The notes: a model not told the origin generated them from the letters alone. Shown: positions 50,920-60,415, counted from the stretch's first letter. The stretch is 64,000 bases of DNA from Phenylobacterium sp. (GCF_004297125.1 NZ_SCVD01000019.1:310001-374000), one strand, 5' to 3'. Translations and numbers: made by a program.

Positions 50920-51687
50920 GTGAAGATCGTGGTCATCGGCGGCAGCGGCCGCATCGGCAGGAAGCTGGTCTTCAACCTGCGCCAGGACGACTACCGCGTG
51001 CTGGAGGCGTCCCCGAGTTTCGGCGTCGACGCGATCAGCGGCTTCGGCCTCGACGAAGCGCTGGACGGCGCCGAGGTGATGGTCGACGTGTCCAATTCAC
51101 CAACACTGGAGGGCGACGCGGCCCTGCGGTTCTTCGAGACCTCGGGACTGCGGCTGACAGCGGCGGCGCGCGCCGCCGGTGTTCGACACCACGTCGGATT
51201 GTCGATCGTTGGGACCGACCGCCTGCAGACGAGCGGCTATTTTCGGGCCAAGAAGCGCCAGGAGGACCTGATCAAGGCCTCGGGCCTGCCGTTCAGCATC
51301 CTGCGCTCGACACAGTTCTTCGAGTTCATCGCGGGGGTCGTCCAAGACGGGGCGAGGGCCGAGGTGGCGATATCCCCGGCGTGCGTCCAGCCCATCTCGG
51401 CCCTGGATGTCGCTGACGCCCTGGCCGACTTGGCGACGGGGGCGCCGCTGAACGACACCGTCGAAGTCGCCGGACCCGAACGCTTCCGGCTCACCGACCT
51501 CGCGGCCGAGGTGCTGACCGCCTATGAGGATGTCCGTCGCGTCGTGCCCGATCCTGGCGCCAGCTACTTCGGTGCGATCATCGAGGAGGCATCGCTGCTG
51601 CCGGGCCGGAACGCCCGTATCGCGCCGCTGCGCTTCGACGACTGGCTGCGGTCTTCGTTGCAGCCCACTACTCCGGCCTCCCCCTGA
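50920..51687 (+). CDS. NmrA-like NAD(P)-binding protein, paralogue of the 39821 gene
   Basis: 255 residues from GTG 50920 (GAGGAGA upstream). VKIVVIGGSGRIGRKL loop; GVRHHVGLSIVGTDRLQTSGYFRAK matches the corresponding segment of the 39821 protein almost position by position, and RSTQFFEFIAGVVQDGARA follows. Function as for the paralogue: an atypical SDR, reductase or sensor. Convergent with iolG, 3 bp apart. Confidence 0.9.
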   Translation: MKIVVIGGSGRIGRKLVFNLRQDDYRVLEASPSFGVDAISGFGLDEALDGAEVMVDVSNSPTLEGDAALRFFETSGLRLTAAARAAGVRHHVGLSIVGTDRLQTSGYFRAKKRQEDLIKASGLPFSILRSTQFFEFIAGVVQDGARAEVAISPACVQPISALDVADALADLATGAPLNDTVEVAGPERFRLTDLAAEVLTAYEDVRRVVPDPGASYFGAIIEEASLLPGRNARIAPLRFDDWLRSSLQPTTPASP

Positions 51688-51690
51688 GGG

Positions 51691-52680
51691 TCAGCCGGCG
51701 GTGAGCCGTACGGGGGTTCCCGTGCGAAGCGAGGTGGCGGCGGCTTCCGCCAGCGCGAGCGCCGCCACGCCGTCGGCGTAGCCGATTTCGGGTGACACCC
51801 TGCCGTCCAGGATGTCGGCGAAATGGGCCATCTCGGCGCGGTAGGCCTGGGCATAGCGGTCCAGGAAGAAATTCTGGAAGCGGTCGGCCTGCGAGCCAGC
51901 CTCGGTCCAGACCTGGACCGTGCTCTCCGTGACGTTGTCGGCCCGGATCATGCCGCCCGCCCCATAGGCCTCGACGCGCTGATCGTAGCCGAAGCCGGAA
52001 CGACGGCTGTTGGCGATGACGCACAGCTTGCCCGACGTCGTCTTCAGCACCGTACGCGCGGTGTCGATGTCACCGGCTTCGCCGATGTCGGGATCCACCA
52101 GGCAACTGCCCCACGCGAACACCTCGACAGGCTCCTCGCCCAGGATCCAGCGGGCCATGTCGAAGTCGTGGATCGCCATATCCTTGAAAAGGCCGCCGGA
52201 GACCTTCACGTAGCTGACGGGGGGCGGCGACGGATCGTTCGAGGTGATCTGCAGGCTCTCCAGCCCGCCGACCCGCCCGGCGTCGAGCCCCGCCTTCAGC
52301 GCCCGGAAGTTGGGGTCGAAGCGGCGGTTGAAGCCGAGGAACAGGCGCGCGCCCCCCAGCCTGTCGGCGGCCGCGCGCGCCCGGGCGAGGTCCATGTCGA
52401 TCGGCTTCTCGCAGAACACAGCCTTGCCGGCGGCGTGGGCGCGGACGCAGTAGTCCAGATGGGTGTCGGTGGAGCTGGCCACGATCACGCCGGCCACGGA
52501 CGGGTCCGCGAGAACGGCCTCAAGGTCGGCGATCTGGCCACCCATCTCGCGCGCGACCGCTTCGGCGTTCCCGGCCAAGGGGTCGACGATGTGGCTGAGC
52601 GACAGTCTGGGATGGGCGACCACATTGGCGCCGTGGATGCGGCCGATGCGGCCTGCGCCGATCAGGGCGATCTTATGCAT
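51691..52680 (-). CDS. iolG: myo-Inositol 2-dehydrogenase
   Basis: Oxidises myo-inositol to scyllo-inosose with NAD+. 329 residues from ATG 52680. Rossmann loop ALIGAGRIGRIHGANV (4-19), EKPIDMD with the catalytic Lys (about 96-97), and LFKDMAIHDFDMARWILGEEPVEV (about 165-188) with the Asp-His pair of the GFO/IDH/MocA family. It faces the RpiR gene across 135 bp holding two GGAA-N6-TTCC-type boxes. Confidence 0.94.
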   Translation of the reverse strand: MHKIALIGAGRIGRIHGANVVAHPRLSLSHIVDPLAGNAEAVAREMGGQIADLEAVLADPSVAGVIVASSTDTHLDYCVRAHAAGKAVFCEKPIDMDLARARAAADRLGGARLFLGFNRRFDPNFRALKAGLDAGRVGGLESLQITSNDPSPPPVSYVKVSGGLFKDMAIHDFDMARWILGEEPVEVFAWGSCLVDPDIGEAGDIDTARTVLKTTSGKLCVIANSRRSGFGYDQRVEAYGAGGMIRADNVTESTVQVWTEAGSQADRFQNFFLDRYAQAYRAEMAHFADILDGRVSPEIGYADGVAALALAEAAATSLRTGTPVRLTAG

Positions 52681-52706
52681 GGAGACTCCGTTGCCGCCCG
52701 TTCTAT

Positions 52707-52720
52707 GGAACAAGATTTCC
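52707..52720. promoter_or_regulatory. IolR-type box 1 (iolG/regulator interval)
   Basis: GGAACAAGATTTCC, an exact GGAA-N6-TTCC palindrome 27 bp upstream of iolG. Caulobacter inositol promoters are known to use this motif for IolR control. Confidence 0.75.
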
Positions 52721-52773
52721 GCTCACAAGGGGAATGGAACGGGTCTCGCGCGGGCCGTTTGGCGATCTGTTGC

Positions 52774-52787
52774 GGAACAGATATTCT
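52774..52787. promoter_or_regulatory. IolR-type box 2 (iolG/regulator interval)
   Basis: GGAACAGATATTCT, one mismatch to GGAA-N6-TTCC; 29 bp before the regulator start, consistent with autoregulation. Confidence 0.55.
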
Positions 52788-52815
52788 AGATCAAGAAAAT
52801 CCGCTCCGAGGGGCC

Positions 52816-53691
52816 ATGTCCGAAACGCAGTCCGCACCCGCCACCGCCGACGAACTGCGGGCCGCGATCCTGGAGCGCTATGACGGGCTGTCGAAACGCC
52901 TGCAGCAGATCGGCCGCTACGTCCTGGACGAGCCTAACGAACTGGCGCTGGAGACCTTGGCGGTCATCGCGGAGCGCAGCGGCGTCCAACCCTCGGCCAT
53001 CGTGCGTTTCGCCAAGAGCTTCGGCTTCGACGGCGCCAGCCAGATGCAGCGGCTGTTCCGGGACGGCCTGCTCTCGGGCCATGCGGCGCTGGGCTACAGC
53101 GAGCGGGTTCGGAGTTTCACGCGCGCCGTCGACGGCAGCGCCGCGTCGGGCGGCGCCAAGCTGCTCGCGGAGTTCGTCGAGGGCAACGCCATGGCCCTGC
53201 AAAACCTGCCGCAGACGGTCAGCGACGCGGACCTGACCGCGGCCGTGCGTCTGCTCGAGGCCGCGGAGATCGTCTATGTCGTGGGCTTCCGGCGCGCCTT
53301 CCCGATCTCGTCCTATCTCGCCTATTCGCTGCAACAGGCGGGCAAGCGAACCCTGTTCGTGGATGGTGTCGGGGGCCTGGCCCGCCGGCAGGTGCAGAGC
53401 CTGACGCCAAGGGACCTGCTGATCGCCGTGAGCTATCATCCCTACGCCGAGGAGACGGTGCATGCCGTCGAGACGGCCGTGGCCGGCGGGGCGCCTGTGC
53501 TCTCCATCAGCGACAGCCTGGTCAGCCCGATCGCCAAGCCCGCGACCGTTACGCTGCAGGTTCGTGAATCGGAAATCCGAGCCTTCCGGTCGCTCTCGGC
53601 CTCAATGTGCCTGGCCCAGGCGCTGGTGATCGCCTTCGCCTTCGAGACGTCGCGCAAGGAGGAGGCCAGGTCGAAGCGTCGCAAGCGCTGA
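52816..53691 (+). CDS. iolR: RpiR/MurR-family regulator of inositol genes (IolR-like)
   Basis: 291 residues from ATG 52816. N-terminal HTH_6 (about 1-85, LALETLAVIAERSGVQPSAIVRFAKSFGFDGASQMQRL) and C-terminal SIS domain (about 145-265, VYVVGFRRAFPISSYLAY then LIAVSYHPYAEETVHAVE) that binds a phosphosugar. Divergent from iolG and directly upstream of iolC, within the reach of the GGAA-N6-TTCC boxes. Its effector is probably a phosphorylated inositol intermediate made by IolC; inference. Confidence 0.93.
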   Translation: MSETQSAPATADELRAAILERYDGLSKRLQQIGRYVLDEPNELALETLAVIAERSGVQPSAIVRFAKSFGFDGASQMQRLFRDGLLSGHAALGYSERVRSFTRAVDGSAASGGAKLLAEFVEGNAMALQNLPQTVSDADLTAAVRLLEAAEIVYVVGFRRAFPISSYLAYSLQQAGKRTLFVDGVGGLARRQVQSLTPRDLLIAVSYHPYAEETVHAVETAVAGGAPVLSISDSLVSPIAKPATVTLQVRESEIRAFRSLSASMCLAQALVIAFAFETSRKEEARSKRRKR

Positions 53692-53738
53692 AACGTCCGT
53701 TCCGCGGATGAAATGAACGTTGCAGCCTTAGATCTGGC

Positions 53739-53752
53739 AGAATACATATTCC
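53739..53752. promoter_or_regulatory. IolR-type box 3 (before iolC)
   Basis: AGAATACATATTCC, one mismatch to GGAA-N6-TTCC. It ends right where an in-frame ATG for iolC (53753) begins, favouring the later start at 53795. Confidence 0.55.
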
Positions 53753-53794
53753 ATGACGCGTGGCGCTGGACGCGGCAGGGGGACGTTGCACCAG

Positions 53795-55720
53795 ATGGCC
53801 GAGGACGAAAAGGCGATCGACCTACTCGCCATCGGCCGGTCCAGCGTCGACCTCTACGGCGAGCAGGTCGGCGGGCGGCTGGAGGACATGGGCTCCTTCG
53901 CCAAGTATGTCGGCGGCAGCCCCACCAACACGGCCATCGGCGGTTCACGCCTGGGCCTGCAGACCGCGCTCCTGACGCGGGTGGGCGCCGACCACATGGG
54001 GCGGTTCATCCGCGAGCAACTGGTCCGCGAGGGCGTGGACGTCGCCGGCGTCGTCTCCGACCCCGACCGGCTTACAGCCCTGGTGATCCTGGGGATCCGC
54101 GACCGCGAGACTTTTCCGCTGATCTTCTATCGGGAGAACTGCGCCGACATGACGATCTCGCCGGACGACGTGGACGAGGCGCAGGTGCGCGGGGCGCGGG
54201 GGGTGCTGATCAACGGGACCCATCTCTCCCAGGTCGGGGTTTTCGAGGCGTCGATGAAGGCCGCCAAGCTGGCGCGAGCCTCCGGCGGCAAGGTCGTCTT
54301 CGACGTGGACTACCGGCCCGTCCTCTGGGGCCTGACGGCGCGCGACATGGGCGAGGATCGTTTCGTCGCCCACGACGCCGTCACCGAGATCCTGCAGCAG
54401 GTGCTGCCGGTCTGCGACCTGATCGTCGGGACCGAGGAGGAGATGCACATCCTCGGCGGCTCCACGGACACCATCGCGGCGCTGCGGGCCGTGCGCGAGC
54501 GCACCAGCGCCCTGCTGGTCTGCAAACGTGGGCCGAAGGGCTGTTCGGCGTTTCCGAGCGCTATTCCAGACCGTCTCGAGGCGGGCGTGGTCGGCCCTGG
54601 TTTCGAGGTCGAGGTGTTCAACGTCCTGGGCGCCGGCGACGCGTTCATGAGCGGGTTCCTGCGCGGTTGGCTGCGCGACCTGCCGCTGGAGCGGTGCTGC
54701 GAGATCGCCAACGCCGCCGGGGCCATCGTGGTCTCGCGCCACGGCTGCGCGCCGGCCATGCCCACCTGGACCGAGATGGAAGCCTTCCTTAGCCGTCGAG
54801 ACCGCCCGTTCCGCCTGCGCGAGGACGCCGAATTGGAGCACATCCACTGGGCCACCACGCGGACCGGCGTCTACGAGGAGCTGGCGGTGCTGGCCGTGGA
54901 CCATCGGGTTCAGCTCGAGGAACTGGCGGTCGAGGTCGGCGCCGACGTCGCCCGGGTCCCGGCCTTCAAGCGCCTGGCGCTGGAGGCCCTGCATCAGGTG
55001 GCCGGCGGCGATCTGCGCTTCGGCATTCTGCTGGATAGTCGCTTCGGGTTCGACGCCCTGGCCGCCGCAGCCGACCATCCCTACTGGATCGGACGCTGCA
55101 TCGAGACGCCGCGCTCCCGGCCTGTGGAGTTCGAGTGCTCGGCCGACGTGGCGACCGAGCTGGCGACCTGGCCGCTGAACCATGTGGTCAAGGTTCTGGT
55201 CTTCTACCATCCGGACGATGAGCCCGTGTTGCGCGAGCGCCAGGAGCGTCAGGTGCTTCGCCTGTTCGACGCCTGCCGCAAGACCCGCCACGAACTGCTG
55301 CTGGAGATCATCGCGCCGCCGGAGAGCGCGGTGGACGCCACCACCATCGCGCGCGCGATCGAGCGGTTCTACGATCTGGGCGTAAAGCCCGACTGGTGGA
55401 AGCTGGAGCCTATGGACGACCCGGCGGCATGGCGGAACATCGAGGCGATGATCGCCGCGCGCGACCCGTTCTGCCGGGGCGTGGTGCTGCTGGGCCTGTC
55501 GCAGCCTACGGAGACCCTGTTGGCGGCCTTCGAGGCCACGGCGCGCGTGCCGGTGGTGAAGGGCTTCGCGGTGGGGCGGACCATCTTCCACGAGCCGGCC
55601 CGCGCCTGGCTGTCGGGGGCGATCGATGACGCCACGGCCGTGCGCCGGCTGGCCGAGACGCTGAGCTATCTGGTGGAGGCCTGGCGCCGGGCCCGGGCCG
55701 GCGTAGGACAGGCGGCATGA
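53795..55720 (+). CDS. iolC: 5-Dehydro-2-deoxygluconokinase fused to DUF2090
   Basis: 641 residues from ATG 53795 (AGGGGGA some 14 bp upstream). N-terminal PfkB kinase (about 10-330): IGRSSVDLYGEQVGGRLEDM, GGSPTNTAIGGSRLG, FDVDYRPVLW and NVLGAGDAFMSGF (catalytic Asp). C-terminal DUF2090 (about 345-635): YEELAVLAVDHRVQLEEL, FGILLDSRFG, KVLVFYHPDDE and WWKLEP, a class-I aldolase-like barrel. The fusion probably phosphorylates 5-dehydro-2-deoxygluconate and cleaves it, replacing IolJ, which is absent here. Overlaps iolD by 4 bp. Confidence 0.94.
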   Translation: MAEDEKAIDLLAIGRSSVDLYGEQVGGRLEDMGSFAKYVGGSPTNTAIGGSRLGLQTALLTRVGADHMGRFIREQLVREGVDVAGVVSDPDRLTALVILGIRDRETFPLIFYRENCADMTISPDDVDEAQVRGARGVLINGTHLSQVGVFEASMKAAKLARASGGKVVFDVDYRPVLWGLTARDMGEDRFVAHDAVTEILQQVLPVCDLIVGTEEEMHILGGSTDTIAALRAVRERTSALLVCKRGPKGCSAFPSAIPDRLEAGVVGPGFEVEVFNVLGAGDAFMSGFLRGWLRDLPLERCCEIANAAGAIVVSRHGCAPAMPTWTEMEAFLSRRDRPFRLREDAELEHIHWATTRTGVYEELAVLAVDHRVQLEELAVEVGADVARVPAFKRLALEALHQVAGGDLRFGILLDSRFGFDALAAAADHPYWIGRCIETPRSRPVEFECSADVATELATWPLNHVVKVLVFYHPDDEPVLRERQERQVLRLFDACRKTRHELLLEIIAPPESAVDATTIARAIERFYDLGVKPDWWKLEPMDDPAAWRNIEAMIAARDPFCRGVVLLGLSQPTETLLAAFEATARVPVVKGFAVGRTIFHEPARAWLSGAIDDATAVRRLAETLSYLVEAWRRARAGVGQAA

Positions 55721-57567
55721 GCACGCTCCGCCTCACGGCCGCCCAGGCGACGGTGCGCTGGCTGACCCGCCAGTTCGTCGAGGTCGATGGCGTCGAGATT
55801 CCGTTCTTCGCCGGGGTCTGGGCGATCTTCGGCCACGGGAATGTGGCGGGCCTGGGCGAGGCGTTGGAAGGCCTGCGGGATACGCTCCCGACCTGGCGGG
55901 CGCACAACGAGCAAGGCATGGCTCATGCCGCCGTCGCCTACGCCAAGCAGATGCGCCGCCGGCGCGCCATGGTCTGCACCACCTCGATCGGCCCCGGCGC
56001 CACCAATATGGTGACCGCCGCGGCCCTGGCGCACGTGAACCGCCTGCCTGTGCTGTTCCTGCCCGCTGACGTCTACGCGAGCCGCCGGCCCGATCCCGTC
56101 CTGCAGCAGGTCGAGGACTTCGGGGACGGTACGGTTAGCGCGAACGATTGCTTCCGGCCGGTGTCGCGCTACTTCGACCGGATCGCCCGGCCGGAGCAGA
56201 TCCTGTCGGCCCTTCCGCGCGCCATGGCGGTGATGACCGACCCGGCCGATTGCGGCCCGGCGACGCTGGCCTTCTGCCAGGACGTGCAGGCCGAGGCGTT
56301 CGACTATCCCAAGGCCTTCTTCGACCGCCGTCTCTGGCGCATCCGGCGGCCTCCGCCGGACAGGCGCGAACTGGACGATCTGGTCGCCGGCCTGAATGGT
56401 GCGACGAAGCCGTTGATCGTGGCCGGTGGCGGCGTGCTGTACGCCGGGGCCGAGGGCCGCCTGGCGCGGCTGTCCCAGACGCTGGGCGTGCCGGTGGCCG
56501 AGACCCAGGGCGGCAAGGGCGCGCTGGCCTGGGACCACCCGATGAACCTCGGCAGCATCGGCGTCACCGGTTCCAGCGCCGCCAACGCCGCGGCGGCCGA
56601 GGCGGACCTGGTGATCGGGGTCGGGACGCGCTTGCAGGATTTCACCAGCGGGTCGCGGGCGCTCTTCGCCAACCCCGGCCGCAGGCTGGTCCAGATCAAC
56701 GTCGCCGCCTTCGACGCCCACAAGCACGGGGCCGACACGGTGGTCGGCGACGCGGACGTCGTGCTCGAGGCGCTTGAGGCGCGGCTGAACGGATGGCGCG
56801 CGCCGCACGCGTGGCGGACCCACGTGTCGGCCGCCGTGAGGGTCTGGACCGTCGCCGCCGATGCGGTGACCGCCGCCCCCGCCGGAAACGCACCGCCATC
56901 CGACGCCCAGGTGATCGGCGCGGTACAGCGCGCCACCGGCCCCGACTCGGTGCTGGTCTGCGCCGCCGGCGGCCTCCCGGGCGAGCTGCACAAGCTGTGG
57001 CGGACATCCCAGCCCGGTGGCTACCACGTGGAGTACGGCTTCTCCTGCATGGGCTACGAGATCGCCGGAGGCCTGGGCGCGAAGATGGCCGCGCCGGACC
57101 GCGACGTTCAGGTCATGGTCGGCGACGGCAGCTATCTGATGCTGAACTCGGAGATCGCCACCTCGGTGATGCTGGGCCGCAAGCTGACCATCACCGTGCT
57201 CGACAACCGCGGCTTCGGCTGCATCAACCGGCTGCAGCGGGGGACCGGCGGGGCGCCCTTCAACAACCTGCTGGCTGACACCAACCACGAGACCATGCCC
57301 GAGATCGATTTCGCCGCCCATGCGGCGAGCCTCGGCGCGCGCTCGGAGAAGGTGGCGGGGATCGACGAGCTGGAGGCGGCGCTCGGCCGCGCGCGGGCCA
57401 GCGAGCGCACCTACGTCATCGTCATCGAAACCGACCCCGCGATCTCGACCGAGGCCGGCGGCGCCTGGTGGGACGTGGCCGTGCCCGAGGTGTCGAGCCG
57501 TCCGCAGGTGCGCGCCGCCCGCGCCGCCTACGAAGCCGCCGTCAAAGACCAGCGTATCGGAGACTGA
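55717..57567 (+). CDS. iolD: 3D-(3,5/4)-trihydroxycyclohexane-1,2-dione hydrolase
   Basis: ThDP enzyme opening the inositol ring to 5-deoxyglucuronate. 616 residues. ThDP site: NEQGMAHAAVAYAKQ (Glu near 67), GDGSYLMLNSEIAT with the following Asn (about 468-490), and GYEIAGGLGAKMA. It has the middle domain TPP_enzyme_M (LIVAGGGVLYAGAE). Normal length. Gap of 2 bp to iolE. Confidence 0.95.
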   Translation: MSTLRLTAAQATVRWLTRQFVEVDGVEIPFFAGVWAIFGHGNVAGLGEALEGLRDTLPTWRAHNEQGMAHAAVAYAKQMRRRRAMVCTTSIGPGATNMVTAAALAHVNRLPVLFLPADVYASRRPDPVLQQVEDFGDGTVSANDCFRPVSRYFDRIARPEQILSALPRAMAVMTDPADCGPATLAFCQDVQAEAFDYPKAFFDRRLWRIRRPPPDRRELDDLVAGLNGATKPLIVAGGGVLYAGAEGRLARLSQTLGVPVAETQGGKGALAWDHPMNLGSIGVTGSSAANAAAAEADLVIGVGTRLQDFTSGSRALFANPGRRLVQINVAAFDAHKHGADTVVGDADVVLEALEARLNGWRAPHAWRTHVSAAVRVWTVAADAVTAAPAGNAPPSDAQVIGAVQRATGPDSVLVCAAGGLPGELHKLWRTSQPGGYHVEYGFSCMGYEIAGGLGAKMAAPDRDVQVMVGDGSYLMLNSEIATSVMLGRKLTITVLDNRGFGCINRLQRGTGGAPFNNLLADTNHETMPEIDFAAHAASLGARSEKVAGIDELEAALGRARASERTYVIVIETDPAISTEAGGAWWDVAVPEVSSRPQVRAARAAYEAAVKDQRIGD

Positions 57568-57569
57568 GC

Positions 57570-58469
57570 ATGTCTATTCGTTTCGGCGTCAGTCCGATCG
57601 CCTGGGTGAACGACGACATGCCCGAACTCGGCGCCGGCACGGCTTTGGAGACCATCGTGGCCGACGCGCGCGACATCGGCTTCGCGGGTATCGAGCTCGG
57701 CGGCGTTTTTCCCCGCGACGCGGCGACCCTGAAGCCGCTGTTGGACGGCTACGGGCTGGACCTGGTGGGTGGCTGGTTCAGCGGGAATCTGCTCGTCCAT
57801 GACGCGAAGGCCGAGATCGCGGCCGCGCAGGACCATCTGAACCTGCTCAAGGCGATGGGATCGACGGTGTTCGTCCACGCCGAGACCAGCAACGCCATCC
57901 ATGGCGAGAAGGCCATTCCCCTCAGCAGGACCCCGCGCCTGGACGAGGCTGGCTGGAAGCTGTTCGGCGAGCGGCTGACCCAGTTCGCGGACTACGTCGC
58001 GGGCCAGGGGCTGCGCTTCGCCTACCACCACCATCTCGGAACCGTGGTGGAGCGGCCGGAAGACCTTCACGCGTTCCTCAAGGCGACGGGCGAGGTGGTC
58101 GGCCTGACGCTGGACACGGGCCACGCGGCGCTGGGCGGGATCGACCCCGTGGCGGCGATCAAGGCGCATCCGAAGCGGATCGCCCACGTTCACTGCAAGG
58201 ACATCCGCGCCCAGGTGTTCGCCGGGATCCAGGCCCAGGGCCGGAGCTTCCTGGACGGGGTGCTGGCCGGGATGTTCACCGTGCCCGGCGACGGGGGCCT
58301 GGACTACGCGGCGGTCATGCGGGCCCTGGCCGAGATCAGCTATTCCGGATGGATCGTGGTGGAGGCCGAGCAGGATCCGGCGATCGCCGACCCGCGCCAG
58401 TACGGCGAACTGGGCTTGCGCACGCTGGAGCGCGAGGCCGCCGCCGCCGGACTGAGAAGGGCCGCCTGA
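57570..58469 (+). CDS. iolE: Inosose dehydratase
   Basis: Dehydrates scyllo-inosose to 3D-trihydroxycyclohexane-1,2-dione. 299 residues from ATG 57570. TIM-barrel AP-endonuclease-2 family: SPIAWVNDDMPELG, FAGIELGGVFPRD, YHHHLGTVVE, LTLDTGHAALGG, HVHCKDIR and VVEAEQDP hold the Mn/Co ligands (Glu, Asp, His, Glu). Stop overlaps the iolB start by one base. Confidence 0.95.
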   Translation: MSIRFGVSPIAWVNDDMPELGAGTALETIVADARDIGFAGIELGGVFPRDAATLKPLLDGYGLDLVGGWFSGNLLVHDAKAEIAAAQDHLNLLKAMGSTVFVHAETSNAIHGEKAIPLSRTPRLDEAGWKLFGERLTQFADYVAGQGLRFAYHHHLGTVVERPEDLHAFLKATGEVVGLTLDTGHAALGGIDPVAAIKAHPKRIAHVHCKDIRAQVFAGIQAQGRSFLDGVLAGMFTVPGDGGLDYAAVMRALAEISYSGWIVVEAEQDPAIADPRQYGELGLRTLEREAAAAGLRRAA

Positions 58470-59275
58470 TGCCCGACCTCCGCGTCCGTCCGCACGCCCC
58501 CGACGCCTCCGGCCAGATCCTGGAGGTCAGCCCCGCCAGCGCCGGATGGGAGCACGTCGGCTTCGCGGTCCACAAGCTGGCGGACGGCCAGACCGCGCGC
58601 GGCGAGATCGCGGGGCGCGAGACCTGCCTGGTCGTCCTGGCCGGGACAGCCGACATCGAAGCGGGCGGCGAACGCTACGCCGGCGTCGGCGGCCGCGCTT
58701 CGGTCTTCGAGGACAAGGCGCCGGCCGCCGCCTACGCGCCCGCCGGAACGCCCTGGTCGGTGACCGCGCGAGGGCCGGTCGAGCTCGCCGTCTGCACGGC
58801 CCCCGGCACGGGCGCCGGCAAGCCGCGGTTGATCGATCCCGCGCGCATGAGCCGCGAGGTGCGCGGCAAGGACACCAACACCCGCTATGTCCGCAACATC
58901 CTGCCGGAAACGGAAGCCGCCGAGAGCCTGCTGGTGGTCGAGGTGATCACGCCGGGCGGACACTGGTCCAGCTATCCGCCGCACAAGCACGACACGGCCA
59001 CGCCGGCCGAAGAGACCCAACTCGAGGAGACCTACTATCACCGCCTGGACCCGCCCCAAGGCTTCGCGATCCAGCGCGTCTACACCGACGACCGCAGCCT
59101 GGACGAAACGATCTCCGTGGAGGACGGCGATGTCGTGCTGGTGCCGCGGGGCTACCATCCGGTCGGCGCGCCACATGGCTACGACCTCTATTATCTCAAC
59201 GTCATGGCCGGTCCGAAGCGGCAGTGGATCTTCCGGAACGACCCTGCCCATGACTGGATCGCGAAGAAGGCCTGA
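58469..59275 (+). CDS. iolB: 5-Deoxy-glucuronate isomerase
   Basis: 268 residues from ATG 58469. Bicupin fold; TPGGHWSSYPPHKHDTAT (about 165-182) supplies the metal His pair and YYHRLDPPQGFAIQRVYTDDRSLDETI the rest; the C-terminal LNVMAGPKRQWIFRNDPAHDWI is the family tail. Converts 5-deoxyglucuronate to 5-dehydro-2-deoxygluconate for IolC. Last catabolic gene of the operon. Confidence 0.95.
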   Translation: MPDLRVRPHAPDASGQILEVSPASAGWEHVGFAVHKLADGQTARGEIAGRETCLVVLAGTADIEAGGERYAGVGGRASVFEDKAPAAAYAPAGTPWSVTARGPVELAVCTAPGTGAGKPRLIDPARMSREVRGKDTNTRYVRNILPETEAAESLLVVEVITPGGHWSSYPPHKHDTATPAEETQLEETYYHRLDPPQGFAIQRVYTDDRSLDETISVEDGDVVLVPRGYHPVGAPHGYDLYYLNVMAGPKRQWIFRNDPAHDWIAKKA

Positions 59276-59307
59276 CTCTTCGCCAGCGGCGAGACGAGGG
59301 CGGAAGT

Positions 59308-59321
59308 GGAAGAATTCTTCC
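59308..59321. promoter_or_regulatory. IolR-type box 4 (before the inositol transporter)
   Basis: GGAAGAATTCTTCC, a perfect 14-bp GGAA-N6-TTCC palindrome including the spacer. A weaker GGAATAACGTGACC lies at 59336-59349. This marks a separate promoter for the transporter genes. Confidence 0.8.
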
Positions 59322-59389
59322 AGAAGTCTAATGGGTGGAATAACGTGACCACGCCAGGGCGACGTCAGTTCGCCCGGCCAGGGGAGTCA

Positions 59390-60415
59390 GTGAAGTTCGT
59401 GGAAAGTCGTGTCGCTTCAAGGCCGCCGCTTTCGCGCCGGATGGCCACGCCGGAGACCGGCGCCCTGGCCGGCGCGGTGCTGGTGTATCTGTTCTTCTTC
59501 GCCGTGGCGCCGCCGTTCCGCGACCTCTCGTCCCTCTCGACCGTGCTCTACGTCAGCTCGATCTACGGCATTCCCGCGCTGGCGGTGGCGATGCTGATGA
59601 TCGGCGGCGAGTTCGACCTGTCGTCGGGGGTGGCGGTGGTCAGCTCTGCCCTGCTGGCCTCGATGGTCAGCTACGAGCTCACCGCCAACGTCTGGGTCGG
59701 GGTCGCCTTGTCGCTGGTCGCCGCCCTCGGCATGGGGGCGCTCAACGGCTACCTGGTGATCCGGACGGGCATCCCGAGCTTCCTGGTGACGCTGGGCAGC
59801 TTCTTCATGCTGGGCGGCTTGAACCTCGCGGGCACGCGGCTCGTCACGGGCAGTGTCGCAACCCCCTCGATCTCGGACATGGACGGCTTCGCCTCGGCCC
59901 AGGCGATCTTCGCGTCGAACCTGGACCTGGGCGGGGTCAGCCTGCGGATCACGGTGCTGTGGTGGCTGCTGTTCGCGGCGCTGGCGACCTGGGCGCTGCG
60001 GCGGGCGCCGTTCGGCAACTGGATCTTCGCGGTGGGCGGCGCGCCGCTCAGCGCGCGCGCCGTGGGCGTGCCGGTCCGACGGGTCAAGATCGGCCTGTTC
60101 ATGACCGTCGGCTTCGCCGCCTGGTTCGTCGGGATGCACCAGCTCTTCGCGTTCGACACGGTGCAGTCGGGCGAGGGCGTGGGGAAGGAATTCTACTACA
60201 TCATCGCCGCGGTGGTCGGCGGCTGCCTGCTTACCGGTGGCCAGGGGTCGGCCGTCGGCGCGGTCCTGGGCGCGCTGATCTTCGGCATGACCACCCAGGG
60301 GATCGTCTACGCCGGCTGGAACCCCGACTGGTTCAAGTTCTTCGTCGGCGCGCTGCTGCTGGGCGTGATCCTCCTGAACGCCGGCGTTCGCCGCTGGCAG
60401 GAGGCCCGGGCATGA
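59390..60415 (+). CDS. iatP: Inositol-type ABC transporter permease
   Basis: 341 residues from GTG 59390, chosen because GGGGAG is 4 bp upstream and because the in-frame ATG at 59306 would overlap IolR box 4. RbsC/FrcC-like with 8-10 helices; [20 protein letters not shown] (about 77-96) and [15 protein letters not shown] loop [23 protein letters not shown] are family signatures. Forms the membrane channel with the ATPase and lipoprotein encoded next. Overlaps iatA by 4 bp. Confidence 0.9.
   Translation: MKFVESRVASRPPLSRRMATPETGALAGAVLVYLFFFAVAPPFRDLSSLSTVLYVSSIYGIPALAVAMLMIGGEFDLSSGVAVVSSALLASMVSYELTANVWVGVALSLVAALGMGALNGYLVIRTGIPSFLVTLGSFFMLGGLNLAGTRLVTGSVATPSISDMDGFASAQAIFASNLDLGGVSLRITVLWWLLFAALATWALRRAPFGNWIFAVGGAPLSARAVGVPVRRVKIGLFMTVGFAAWFVGMHQLFAFDTVQSGEGVGKEFYYIIAAVVGGCLLTGGQGSAVGAVLGALIFGMTTQGIVYAGWNPDWFKFFVGALLLGVILLNAGVRRWQEARA

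Noticed and set aside
53945..55591. Minus-strand 548-codon open frame
   Set aside because: Antisense to iolC; His/Gln/Arg-rich shadow.
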